Source of the DNA: Desulfocapsa sp.
GTDB lineage: Bacteria; Desulfobacterota; Desulfobulbia; Desulfobulbales; Desulfocapsaceae
Assembly (NCBI GenBank): GCA_013792135.1
Contig: VMSP01000033.1
Location: 1 to 54,326 of the forward strand
Direction of reading: 5' to 3'
Length of the DNA stretch: 54,326 nucleotides
In this document: positions 37,073-45,325 of the stretch, piece by piece
How the letters are laid out: the number at the start of each line of letters is the position of its first letter
Numbering within the stretch: position 1 is the first letter of the stretch
The notes under the pieces: model-generated
Database searches by the model: none
What the model was told of the DNA's origin: nothing
The model's input: only the letters and a program-made list of their open reading frames with translations
Program-made: the position numbers and the translations under genes

Positions 37073-37088
37073 TGGCACGATGCATGCA
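37073..37088 (+). promoter_or_regulatory. Sigma-54 (-24/-12) promoter of peptide set 2
   Basis: TGGCAC-GATGC-ATGCA is identical to the element at 35449 and is followed by the same T(A/T)AAAGACAAC context. A2 starts 76 bases beyond it. Together with the matching upstream array this predicts co-regulation of the two sets. Confidence 0.85.
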
Positions 37089-37163
37089 TTAAAGACAACA
37101 AAAACAAGGACTCAAAAAAACAAAATCAAAATGAATCTCATACTTTAATCAAAGGGGGACATC

Positions 37164-37373
37164 ATGAAAACCACAACTCAAACCAAGACCCACGCCATCG
37201 GCAATGAGAGCACTCAACCCATCGTTGAGCTGCACAAAGCAGGAACCACTGTCGTTGGTGTCACCTCACTTTTGATTGGCGGCTGGGCAGTTGCCTGTAT
37301 GACCGCAGGCGTCATTACCAGTGGCGGCCCCGTAGCTCTTGCCACAGAATATATCAAAACGATTGTTGGATAA
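37164..37373 (+). CDS. SGGP membrane peptide A2
   Basis: This 69-residue peptide is a paralogue of A1. The span and motif (SLLIGGWAVACMTAGV, then SGGPVALAT) are nearly unchanged, while the N-terminal arm and the start of the span vary (TQPIVELHKAGTTVV). The AGGGGG site six bases before the ATG is stronger than that of A1. It is first in set 2. Conservation of the span and SGGP motif under divergence elsewhere points to selection on the membrane part. Function unknown. Confidence 0.8.
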   Translation: MKTTTQTKTHAIGNESTQPIVELHKAGTTVVGVTSLLIGGWAVACMTAGVITSGGPVALATEYIKTIVG

Positions 37374-37445
37374 GTACTCACAAATTAATAAGTAACGTAT
37401 TGGTTACCCCATAACATCCTCTAAAAAACTACCCTGGAGATTCCC

Positions 37446-37658
37446 ATGAAAAACTTTCCCAGCATTGATAAAATTCATGCATCCAGCACCACAGCCACCA
37501 ACGTAAGCACGGAAATCTCCAAGATAGCTATCACCGCTCTTAGCATTACCGCCTGTATCATGGGTTGCTGGGCTGTTGCAAGCATGATAGCTGGAGCCGT
37601 TAACAGTGGTGGGCCGATTGGCCTTGTAGTTAATCTTTTCACAGCAATTAACGGATAG
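37446..37658 (+). CDS. SGGP membrane peptide B2
   Basis: This 70-residue paralogue of B1 keeps STEISKI, GCWA.ASMIAGAVNSGGPI and the LFTAI.G tail. The Gly after the EISKI element is Ala here, and the span gains a second Cys (ITACIMGCW). GGAG lies eight bases upstream of the ATG. It lies 72 bases after A2, the same spacing as in set 1. The IS91-type remnant begins a few tens of bases after its stop and separates it from C2. Confidence 0.8.
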   Translation: MKNFPSIDKIHASSTTATNVSTEISKIAITALSITACIMGCWAVASMIAGAVNSGGPIGLVVNLFTAING

Positions 37659-37973
37659 TCACAGAACGCTAACAAATAAGGTTAGATTGTGAGAGCGAAG
37701 CGAACCACAATCTGAACCGTTTGTCGGACAAGCCCGGTCACAATATATAGAAAATATCTTTTTGGGGTGTGTTGTCGGATCAGGCAGATGGAAGGTGGCG
37801 AATTTTCCGCTTCCTAAAAAACGATCTTTGAAATAGATTCTCCATATAAGGCATGCTTTCAGATGCAGAAATTGCTGTTTTTTGTGCGTAGATATCCATT
37901 GCCGAGACAATCGGATTTTTTGATAAACCAGTAATGTCGTTTCAGAGTTACATAACGAATTCTCCTTTTCAGG

Positions 37974-38305
37974 TTATGTGAAACAGGCTTGTTGTCTTCC
38001 CTGGGATTTTGGTATCATCGTCAGGATGATTTTCATTTTTGCACCGCATACCGGACAGGTGTTCTTTGCCCGTTCTTTCATTTGTTCGAGCTCCAGGAAT
38101 GAGAATCCAGAAGTTCGTTGAAATAGTCAAGTAACTGGTCAGATGTAAGGTCGTTGATTCGGCAGTCGAAGTAGTTCCCGATACACCTGATCGCCCTGGA
38201 GTACGCCTCAATGTTCTTGGGGTGTGGTCCACCCAGTTTCAGACACTTCAGGTGTTTTTGGTAATACGTGTTGAATTGCGGATCAGTTGGCATGTTGATG
38301 TTCAT
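37974..38305 (-). mobile_element. IS91-family remnant: integrase N-terminus joined to transposase C-terminus
   Basis: On the minus strand, 38305-38078 encodes 75 residues resembling the SAM-like N-terminal domain of the tyrosine recombinase found with IS91-type elements (YYQKHLKCLKLGGPHPKNIE, then a segment ending LTSDQLLDYFNELL). It starts behind a perfect AGGAGG site. It stops soon after SHSWSS. In another frame, 38095-37974 encodes the typical zinc-binding end of an IS91 transposase (KNTCPVCGAKMKIILTMIP, then TAA at 37976). Everything between these ends has been deleted. A small inverted repeat (AGATTGTG at 37684, CACAATCT at 37706) may mark one terminus. The element lies between B2 and C2. 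Confidence 0.75.
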
Positions 38306-38508
38306 TGTAACCTCCTCTTTATAATAATTGACATGAAAGGCAAATGCTCTTGCATTACCATTTTGTTTTTATTAATACAAAAACAGGTTGTTACAAACAA
38401 CAAATAAAGATTTACTCGGTTTGTCTGCCGCAGAGCGGCTTCGTCCAACCAGTCGCCTCAGCTAATCAATTCATCACTAAACATTTCACCCTCAAAAGGA
38501 ATCTCATC

Positions 38509-38727
38509 ATGAAAAATACCGCAAACGCCAAAGAACAAACCAAAGCAACCGCCCACGACTCTGCCAGTACCGACAGCGAACTTTACAAACTTGGCACCAT
38601 TATCACAGCTGCCTTTGCCGGCGCCGTTGGAATCTGGAGCCTTATTTGTCTCTCCAGCGCCTTGATCTCCGGGAACGGTCCTGTTGCCCTTGTTAAAAGC
38701 ATGTTCTCTGCCATTGTTGGTAGCTAA
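38509..38727 (+). CDS. SGGP membrane peptide C2
   Basis: This 72-residue paralogue of C1 is identical from TKATAHDSASTDSELYKLG-type residues through the tail apart from three positions (30, 31, 56), where SGDGPV becomes SGNGPV. The ATG at 38509 is chosen because it has the same AAAAGGAATCTCATC leader as C1. The IS91-type remnant now lies between it and A2-B2, about 850 bases away, so it may have lost its sigma-54 promoter or depend on read-through. The coding sequence is intact, so it is either still expressed or recently separated. Confidence 0.78.
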   Translation: MKNTANAKEQTKATAHDSASTDSELYKLGTIITAAFAGAVGIWSLICLSSALISGNGPVALVKSMFSAIVGS

Positions 38728-38878
38728 GCGATCTTTGCAGATAAAGAAGCACAAAAGCTTTCTGGCTAAAGCCATGAATCCTGCTGTTGATTTGTACATT
38801 CCTTTCCCACATGGAAAAGCCAGCAGACACACAAACTAAACAGTTTGAATTTTTTGGATAAATAACAAAGTGGAACTA

Positions 38879-38920
38879 ATACAAAAAGCCAGGGAACTCT
38901 ATCTCCCTGGCTTTTTGTAT
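38879..38920 (+). terminator. Rho-independent terminator after C2
   Basis: A perfect 17-bp stem (38879-38895 with 38904-38920) around an 8-base loop, with CCAGGGA/TCCCTGG at its core and a CTTTTTG tract. A-rich sequence on the other side makes it potentially bidirectional. It separates the peptides from the protease operon. Confidence 0.88.
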
Positions 38921-39057
38921 GGTATGTTCTTATTTTGATATGGTATGACGGCTCAAAAACAAAGACCCATTTAAAGAAAAATAACGACCTGAGCTCATCT
39001 CCTTAATAATAAAAAAAATCCACCTAATCAAACCTGTTTATCCAAGGATATTCTGTC

Positions 39058-40962
39058 ATGGCAATTCTCGCACGGAACCTTTTCATCTTTTTTCTTTTCA
39101 CCATTTTTGCCGGCGTCTGCTATCTCATGTGGACCATTGAACACCGGCTGCAGGAAAGATCGTACAGCGAGTTCTGCTATTGCCTCAACCATCACGACAT
39201 CTCTGATATGACCTTTACCGGAAACCGGGTTGTTGTTAGTCATCGTGCCGGTAAGACCAGTACTAATCCAGGTTTAACCTATGTAACCATGGTTCCGAAT
39301 CCTGAAGAACTTATTCAGGAGCTCAAAGACAAGAACATCCGTATCATCTTCAACAAAGACCATTCTGAGCTGATCATACAGGGTCTTGCCCTCCTCTATA
39401 TTGTCCTGCTCATACTCGTGATTGTTCTCTCACTGAACAAAATAAAAAGAGAAGGAAAAGAAAGCAAATTTGCCACGGATAAATTAATTCTCCCAGACGA
39501 TGGCCATAAGGTTGTAACCTTCAAGGACGTTGCCGGTATCCCTGAAGCCCTGGAAGAGCTCCAGGAGATTGTCGCCTTCCTGAAAGACCCGACCCAATTC
39601 AGTCAGGTTGGCGCCACTATTCCCAAAGGAGTTTTGTTGCAAGGACCTCCTGGCACGGGCAAGACCCTGCTCGCTCGCGCCATTGCCGGTGAGTCGGAAG
39701 TGCCTTTTTACAGTTTCAGCGGCTCAGACTTTGTTGAAATGTTTGTTGGTGTCGGCGCCTCACGGGTAAGAGATCTCTTTAAAGAGGCCAAAAGGAATGC
39801 CCCCTGCATCGTCTTTATTGATGAAATTGATGCGGTTGGAGGAAGTCGCAGCGGAGGATCGTCTGCCAGTGGCAGTGATGAGAGGAGTCAGACCCTGAAT
39901 GCCCTGCTTGTCGAGATGGATGGTTTTGGCTCATCCGACAATATTGTAGTCATGGCAGCCACCAACAGACCCGATATCCTGGACTCAGCCCTGCGCCGCC
40001 CTGGACGTTTTGATCGCCAGGTAAACATCCTGCCACCTGATATTAATGGTCGCCAGATGATCCTCACGATCCATGCAGCAAAAATTAAAATGGCCCCAGA
40101 TCTTGATCTGCAACAGATTGCCCAAACGTGCCCAGGATTTACTGGAGCAGAGCTTGCCAATCTGGTCAATGAGGCCGCCCTCATGGCAGCAAGAGGGAAA
40201 AAACAGGCAGTTGACTATACAGACTTTGAGCTGGCTCGTGATCGCCTCCTGATGGGTGTAGAACGCAAAGGAATGATCATGACCGATAAAGATCGCAACA
40301 TCCTTGCCTACCACGAAGCTGGACATGCCATTATTGCTAAATCCCTTCCTGATGCCGACCCACTCCATAAAATCACCATCATTCCGCGGGGAAGGGCCTT
40401 GGGACAAACCCAACAACTCGCTTTATTTGACAGGCACGCTTACTCTTATAATTATTTAAAGAATAGAATCACCATCCTGATGGGAGGCCGGGCTGCTGAA
40501 GCCCTTGCCTTCGCTCAACGCTCCACTGGCGCCCAGGGTGATATTCTCCAGGCAACTGAAATTGCAACCAATATGATCTGCAAATGGGGAATGAATGATG
40601 CCATAGGGGCGCAGGCCTTTATGATCGATGACATTGGTTTTTTAGGTGGTGTATCTCAACGTCTCCCCATGGCCGATGAGACTGCGCGATCCATTGATTA
40701 TGAAATCAAGACCCTGTTGGCAACCTGCTATGAAGATGCCATGGCCATTCTCAGTCAAAAATTTTATCTCTTAAAAAACCTGGCTGGGATCTTGGTTCAG
40801 GTTGAGACTTTGGACAATGAGGAATTTGATATCATTTGTGCCTGTTCGGAAGAAAAAAAAGCTGCAGATGACATTTTCGATAAAAACGAATGCCCCACCT
40901 GTCCTGCCGCACAAAGCTGTATTCACAGTAAAATCAAAAAAAAGACACCATGTATTCTTTAA
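39058..40962 (+). CDS. ftsH: FtsH-type membrane AAA+ zinc metalloprotease with Cys-rich tail
   Basis: The 634-residue protein has an N-terminal span (about 4-24), a periplasmic domain of about 90 residues, and a second span (about 118-139). Walker A is GPPGTGKT (197-204), followed by the [13 protein letters not shown] pore loop region and the second region of homology ([20 protein letters not shown]). The zinc site is [10 protein letters not shown] (His near 419 and 423). The last 43 residues carry six cysteines (CAC, CPTC, SC, PC), unusual for FtsH. FtsH pulls out and degrades membrane proteins. Its place between the SGGP peptides and a membrane sensor suggests a dedicated role, perhaps peptide turnover. 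The next gene overlaps it by 13 bases. Confidence 0.93.
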   Translation: MAILARNLFIFFLFTIFAGVCYLMWTIEHRLQERSYSEFCYCLNHHDISDMTFTGNRVVVSHRAGKTSTNPGLTYVTMVPNPEELIQELKDKNIRIIFNKDHSELIIQGLALLYIVLLILVIVLSLNKIKREGKESKFATDKLILPDDGHKVVTFKDVAGIPEALEELQEIVAFLKDPTQFSQVGATIPKGVLLQGPPGTGKTLLARAIAGESEVPFYSFSGSDFVEMFVGVGASRVRDLFKEAKRNAPCIVFIDEIDAVGGSRSGGSSASGSDERSQTLNALLVEMDGFGSSDNIVVMAATNRPDILDSALRRPGRFDRQVNILPPDINGRQMILTIHAAKIKMAPDLDLQQIAQTCPGFTGAELANLVNEAALMAARGKKQAVDYTDFELARDRLLMGVERKGMIMTDKDRNILAYHEAGHAIIAKSLPDADPLHKITIIPRGRALGQTQQLALFDRHAYSYNYLKNRITILMGGRAAEALAFAQRSTGAQGDILQATEIATNMICKWGMNDAIGAQAFMIDDIGFLGGVSQRLPMADETARSIDYEIKTLLATCYEDAMAILSQKFYLLKNLAGILVQVETLDNEEFDIICACSEEKKAADDIFDKNECPTCPAAQSCIHSKIKKKTPCIL

Positions 40963-41855
40963 AGAAAGCTGGCTATCTAGCCTTTATCTCCGTTGCTTGC
41001 CTCCTTGCATTTGTGGTGCTTCTTGGCTTCCGTCAATACCAGCTCACTGGGCAATACAACACAATCATTACCCAGAGTGAGGAGTCCATCTTTCAATTCG
41101 CCACCTTGCGGGAACAGATTACTGCATCATTGATAGAAAATGACTGGGACAAGGTGGTTTCCGCCTCCAGAGACTTGAATGATATGAATTCATCTCTTAT
41201 TCGCTTGCAGGAAAACGAGCTTATTCCAACTGAATTTAAACTTGATATGGCCAAACAGGTTGACCTCTCCGGCCTTGCGATTTCAACAAAAAACAGTATC
41301 GCAGCTGAAGACAAAATAGCCCACAGCCTCAACCTGCAGCACCAGATGCGACAACTGGCTGACTACCTTCTGCGGTTTGACCGAATCATTGTCAGTCAGA
41401 TGCGGGCAAAAGTTGTTCATTTTCAAACAATCATGATTGGCGCCCTTGGCACCATCATTTGTATTATCAGTTTTTCTCTGATCCTACTCTACCAAAAGAC
41501 AGTACTCCCCCTGATTCACCTCTCCGAGCAGGCAAGAGAAGATGACATTCTCACTACTGGTTTTTCCTATAATTCTGAGACCTGCACCGAAATCGCTGAG
41601 CTAACAGATACCGTCAACAAATTACTGCAACAACCCCACTCTGAACAGAGGGAGGATAACTCTCCAAAAAAACATGACGAAAAACTGGCGGCCATTATCA
41701 ACGAAGGCACCAACCTATCCAATGGTATTATTAATTATGCGCAATTACTCTCTGACTCATTTCAAGAAACCACAGTAACAGTTGAAGAAAAAGACATCCT
41801 GAACAAAATAATTATAGCCGGCGAACGTGTCGCTGAAATTTTAAAAAAAATATAA
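40950..41855 (+). CDS. Membrane sensor with degenerate kinase dimerisation domain
   Basis: The 301-residue protein has a span at about 8-27, a helical periplasmic domain (28-160), a second span (about 162-185) and a HAMP-like segment starting TVLPLIHLSEQA. The last 60 residues resemble a histidine kinase dimerisation helix pair: NGIINYAQLLSD and KIIIAGERVAEILKKI align with TGIINFAQLLLD and RIINEGERIASIIKNL of the kinase at 32124. The phospho-acceptor His aligns with Asn, and there is no ATPase domain; the sequence after the stop holds no remnant of one. It may form mixed dimers with the soluble kinase. It overlaps ftsH by 13 bases, so the two are co-translated. Confidence 0.8.
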   Translation: MYSLKKAGYLAFISVACLLAFVVLLGFRQYQLTGQYNTIITQSEESIFQFATLREQITASLIENDWDKVVSASRDLNDMNSSLIRLQENELIPTEFKLDMAKQVDLSGLAISTKNSIAAEDKIAHSLNLQHQMRQLADYLLRFDRIIVSQMRAKVVHFQTIMIGALGTIICIISFSLILLYQKTVLPLIHLSEQAREDDILTTGFSYNSETCTEIAELTDTVNKLLQQPHSEQREDNSPKKHDEKLAAIINEGTNLSNGIINYAQLLSDSFQETTVTVEEKDILNKIIIAGERVAEILKKI

Positions 41856-42279
41856 TACAAAAACAGTAAGATGAGAAATATATATCACTATGCACTCATT
41901 ATCTTTTTGTGCAATTACAATGAATGGCAGTTTTCTTTCGAAAACCATGCACCCATAACTCCTTAAAACAAGGAGCTATTCGACACTGAATAATTCTGAG
42001 CCACCGAAGAGCATAAAACCTTTTGTGCATTTTTCTGTTGCTTAATCCCTTTACAGTTGTTTATCTTGTGCCGTTTAATTGCATTACGCCTGCTTCCTTT
42101 TTTTTACTCTCTAAGAACGCAGGTTGCATTCCACTTGGAATAAGATTCATCAGCATACTAACAAGTTATTTAAACCCATTGAATCTGGCAAAGTGCTCAG
42201 CAGTTCCTGAATCATCAGGAGCCGCTGAATCATTTCCAGCCACAACAGCTAACAGATAAAAAGAGGCAGGAGCACATCA
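41856..42279. other. 424-base intergenic stretch before the cytochrome operon
   Basis: No convincing gene is seen. It holds two short hairpins: CTCCTT/AAGGAG near 41959-41975 and TCCTGA/TCAGGA at 42205-42220. Neither has a T-tract, so no clear terminator for the ftsH-sensor transcript is visible. The plus-strand frame at 42023-42259 lacks a ribosome site and looks non-coding. Confidence 0.4.
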
Positions 42280-42987
42280 ATGAACACAAACAAAGCGTCA
42301 ACTGTAAGTTTACTGGCCTTAATGGCATTCTTGGCTGCATCTCTCCTTCTGGTTAATACCAGCATGGCGGAAGAAGCATACGATGCTGACCAATATGGCC
42401 CTGAGGAACCAATCGTCTGGACTACCCCGACAGAGGCTACCTTCACCCATAAAACCCATACCATGGACGCCGGCCTTGCCTGTGACGCCTGCCATGACGA
42501 GATCTTTGCAATGGAACAGGGAGCCACTGAAAATGCAGGCGATTTCACCATGCAATCTTTTAAGGAAGGAAAATATTGCGGTAGCTGTCATGATGGCAAC
42601 ACTGCTTTTGATGCTACGACCCAATGCGGTTCCTGTCATTCAGCCCCCGAGACCGCAATCGTTTTTACCTATCCTGTAAAAGCAGTTTTTTTTGAGCATT
42701 CCATCCATCTTAAGAAAGGTGGCCTTGCCTGTGAGACATGTCACAAAGAAGTTTTTGCCATGAAAAAAGGGGCCATCGAAGAGGCAGAACAAACCAATGC
42801 CGACTCTGGAAACAAGAGAGAATACCTGGAAAAACTCCACAATAAATACTGCGGCACATGCCACGATGCCTCAAAGGCATTTGGTTATCTGACCCGCTGT
42901 ACAGTTTGTCATATCGGCGTCAAAGGGAACGACGCCCTGCAAGGTGTCGAGCAAAAGAAAGAAGGACACGGAGAGAGTAAACACTAA
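42280..42987 (+). CDS. Periplasmic hexaheme cytochrome (two c7-type triheme units)
   Basis: The 235-residue protein has a signal peptide (1-30, LLALMAFLAASLLLVNTSMA). Six CXXCH heme sites follow: CDACH, CGSCH, CGSCH, CETCH, CGTCH and CTVCH. They fall in two sets of three with the same surroundings (THKTHTMDAGLACDACH and EHSIHLKKGGLACETCH), so the protein arose by duplication of a c7-type triheme unit. Isolated His residues such as those in THKTH and EHSIH would supply distal heme ligands. Followed by NrfD and ferredoxin genes, it is likely the periplasmic electron carrier of a quinone-linked complex. AGGAG lies eight bases before the ATG. Confidence 0.92.
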   Translation: MNTNKASTVSLLALMAFLAASLLLVNTSMAEEAYDADQYGPEEPIVWTTPTEATFTHKTHTMDAGLACDACHDEIFAMEQGATENAGDFTMQSFKEGKYCGSCHDGNTAFDATTQCGSCHSAPETAIVFTYPVKAVFFEHSIHLKKGGLACETCHKEVFAMKKGAIEEAEQTNADSGNKREYLEKLHNKYCGTCHDASKAFGYLTRCTVCHIGVKGNDALQGVEQKKEGHGESKH

Positions 42988-43065
42988 GAGCATCATAACA
43001 TGTGAAGAATGTGATCTGAACAGTTACGATTATTCTAAAATATTACTTAATAAGGTGAACAGATA

Positions 43066-44370
43066 ATGGAAATTATGGTCAATATTTCAAAGAGATGGGG
43101 CTATCATGGCATTGATGCCCTGAAAAAAGCAAGCCCGGGCTATCTCATGCTCATGGGGTCTTTTGCCCTCCTTGCTTTAGCTGGAGTATCAGTAGGGTTG
43201 CACGGAATGATTGTCGGGTATCATCATATCTATGGCGTAACCCGTGAAATTTCCTGGGGCATACTCATTTCAGCCTATGTTTTTTGTGTTGTAACATCCA
43301 CCGGACTGTGCATTATTTCTTCCATTGGCCATGTTTTCGGCGGAGAGGCTTTTATGCCCATTGCCAAACGCGCGGTTTTCATGTCCATTATCTTTATGCT
43401 TGGCGGATTCTGCATCATTTTCTTTGACATTGAAAACCCATTCAGGATGGCTATTTACAATGTTATTTCCCCCAACCTGAGCTCAAACATGTGGTGGATG
43501 GGAACCTTGTATGGTGCCTATCTGGTCTTTATGATCATTGAATATTATTTCCTCCTTGAGCAGAACCATAGTCTCTCCAGACTGATGGGTTTCTTTGGAC
43601 TTGTTGTCGGTATTGCCGCCCATAGTAATCTGGGTGCTGTCTTTGGAATGCTGCATGGCCGCCCATTCTGGTATGGCCCCTACCTGCCCATTTATTTCAT
43701 CTTCTCCGCAGCCATGTCCGGAGGTTGCGCTATCATGTTCGTTACCACCCTAGCCTGGAAGATCAACCCGGAGATCATGAATCAACGCATGGAACGCGCC
43801 ATGAAGGCCATTTGTCAGGTCACCATCTTCCTGATATCCACCATCATTTTCTTCACCATCTGGAAAATCGTTACCGGTATAGTGTCCCACGAAAAGTCCA
43901 TCGTTATCATGTCTCTGGTAACCGGCGATTACGCCATCAACTTCTGGTTTTTTGAGATCTTCCTCGGTATGCTTCTTCCCCTGTTTCTTCTTATTCGTTC
44001 ACGGGGCAATAATTTCAACATGATCATGTGGGCCACCGGCCTCATGATGATTGGCATCTTTTTCATGCGTTACGATATTGTAATTCCAGGCCAGATGGTC
44101 TCTGTATATCACTCGCTTGGTGTCGAAGAGGCACGTGACATCCTCAAATATACACCGTCATTCCATGAAATCATGGCGGCTCTTTTTGGCCTTTCTGTTA
44201 TCTGCTTCGCCTATTTTGCCGGAGAAAAGATGCTCAACGGTCATCAGCTTGAAAAACATGAAATCGTACCAGAAGGCGGATATATCTGTCCTGGTTGTGG
44301 AGCCATCCATTTTATGGAGGAAGGCGAGACAGAGGAAGAAGCCATGAGACGTCACCATAAAATCTGGTAA
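43066..44370 (+). CDS. NrfD/PsrC-family membrane quinone-interacting subunit
   Basis: The 434-residue protein has eight to ten membrane spans and the NrfD features VTREISWGILISAYVFCVVT and LSSNMWWMGTLYGAYLVF. NrfD proteins bind menaquinone near the periplasmic face and pass electrons to or from a ferredoxin partner. After the last span it carries a soluble tail with ICPGCGAIHFMEEGETEEE, a two-Cys motif not usual in the family; it could be half a zinc or rubredoxin-like site. AAGGTG precedes the ATG. It lies 78 bases after the cytochrome gene and 41 bases before the ferredoxin gene. Confidence 0.92.
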   Translation: MEIMVNISKRWGYHGIDALKKASPGYLMLMGSFALLALAGVSVGLHGMIVGYHHIYGVTREISWGILISAYVFCVVTSTGLCIISSIGHVFGGEAFMPIAKRAVFMSIIFMLGGFCIIFFDIENPFRMAIYNVISPNLSSNMWWMGTLYGAYLVFMIIEYYFLLEQNHSLSRLMGFFGLVVGIAAHSNLGAVFGMLHGRPFWYGPYLPIYFIFSAAMSGGCAIMFVTTLAWKINPEIMNQRMERAMKAICQVTIFLISTIIFFTIWKIVTGIVSHEKSIVIMSLVTGDYAINFWFFEIFLGMLLPLFLLIRSRGNNFNMIMWATGLMMIGIFFMRYDIVIPGQMVSVYHSLGVEEARDILKYTPSFHEIMAALFGLSVICFAYFAGEKMLNGHQLEKHEIVPEGGYICPGCGAIHFMEEGETEEEAMRRHHKIW

Positions 44371-44411
44371 TAACAGATACTTGCCTGAGATAATTGAAAG
44401 GAACGAATACT

Positions 44412-45236
44412 ATGAAATTTCCTAATATAGATATGAACAAATTGAAAAATGAGGGGACCGAATCGGTTACCGTCAAAGAAAGGCGTAACTTTCTTAAGCT
44501 GGGGTTTGCCATTACCGGTGTTTATGCCAGCGGTAAGATACTCTCTCTGTCTTCCACTTATGGAGTCGCCCAGGCCTCTGAGGGCTCTGATTTTGTGGAA
44601 AAATATCCATACAACCCGCATTACAGTATGGTTATCCGTCAATCTCTCTGCATTGACTGTGAAAAATGCGTGGATGCCTGTAACAAGACTAATCATGTTC
44701 CTGAATATGGTTACAGAACCCGTATTCTCACCAGAAAGTACGTGGGGCAACTGGACAAGAAGGTAGAATTCATTCCTGTCCTCTGTAACCACTGCAACGA
44801 TGCCCCCTGCGTCAGGGCATGTCCGACCAAGGCAACCTATAAGGATCCGGTCACCGGTATCGTCCGTATGGATAGCAAAAAATGCATCGGATGTAAGACA
44901 TGCATGCTGGCCTGTCCTTATGATGCACGCTATTTTAGCGTAGCAAGACATGCCATTGATAAATGTGACTTCTGCTGGGACGAACGACTCTCAAAAGGTG
45001 AAACCCAGACCGGCTGTTCATCCGCCTGTCCTACCGGATCGAGAACCTTTGGCAATCTGACAGATCCAGAAAACATCGTTTTCAAACTGGTTCACCAGCT
45101 GGAAGAAAGCGTCTGGGTAATTAGGCCTGAAGATGGCACAAAACCCAATATTTTCTACATGAAAGGCAATATGGAATCTGTGGACAACATATTAAAAGGA
45201 CAGAAATTTAAATATTCTGATCCTGCTAAGAGCTGA
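44412..45236 (+). CDS. Tat-exported ferredoxin-like iron-sulfur subunit
   Basis: From the ATG at 44412 the protein has 274 residues. ERRNFLKLGFAITGVYASG near residues 27-45 is a twin-arginine signal, so it works in the periplasm. Cys groups CIDCEKCVDAC, CNHCNDAPCVRAC, CIGCKTCMLAC and a final CDFCW with a later CSSAC fit four [4Fe-4S] clusters, as in NrfC, DsrO and PsrB. AGGA lies nine bases upstream; a TTG at 44394 is less likely. It would wire the NrfD subunit to the hexaheme cytochrome. It ends the operon, with a terminator at 45262. Confidence 0.92.
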   Translation: MKFPNIDMNKLKNEGTESVTVKERRNFLKLGFAITGVYASGKILSLSSTYGVAQASEGSDFVEKYPYNPHYSMVIRQSLCIDCEKCVDACNKTNHVPEYGYRTRILTRKYVGQLDKKVEFIPVLCNHCNDAPCVRACPTKATYKDPVTGIVRMDSKKCIGCKTCMLACPYDARYFSVARHAIDKCDFCWDERLSKGETQTGCSSACPTGSRTFGNLTDPENIVFKLVHQLEESVWVIRPEDGTKPNIFYMKGNMESVDNILKGQKFKYSDPAKS

Positions 45237-45261
45237 TCCAGTTCTTCCATTGTTCAACAAT

Positions 45262-45298
45262 AAAAAAAGGGCAACCCACATCGGGTTGCCCTTTTTTT
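45262..45298. terminator. Bidirectional rho-independent terminator
   Basis: AGGGCAACCC (stem to 45277) pairs with GGGTTGCCCT (from 45283) around a 5-base loop. A run of A precedes and a run of T follows, so it can stop transcription on both strands. It closes the cytochrome-NrfD-ferredoxin operon on the plus strand and the riboswitch-controlled short ORF on the minus strand. Confidence 0.9.
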
Positions 45299-45325
45299 AT
45301 ATTTTTTCTAACTGTGTTAACACCA

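Noticed and set aside
36790-37207. Overlapping open frames on both strands across the second control region
   Set aside because: They cover the hairpin, the phased array and the promoter. Their repetitive composition comes from the GCAACA sites, and they have no ribosome sites.
35533-38727. SGGP peptides as circular or class II bacteriocins
   Set aside because: No leader cleavage motif, immunity gene, maturation enzyme or exporter is nearby, and two complete triplets under a stress-type regulator fit poorly.
42186-42202. TGGCAAAGTGCTCAGC before the cytochrome gene, possible -24/-12 site
   Set aside because: GG and GC are 11 bases apart instead of 10, and the -12 box does not match.
42023-42259. 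78-codon open frame before the cytochrome gene
   Set aside because: It has no ribosome site and an implausible composition, and it ends just before the real operon start; probably chance.
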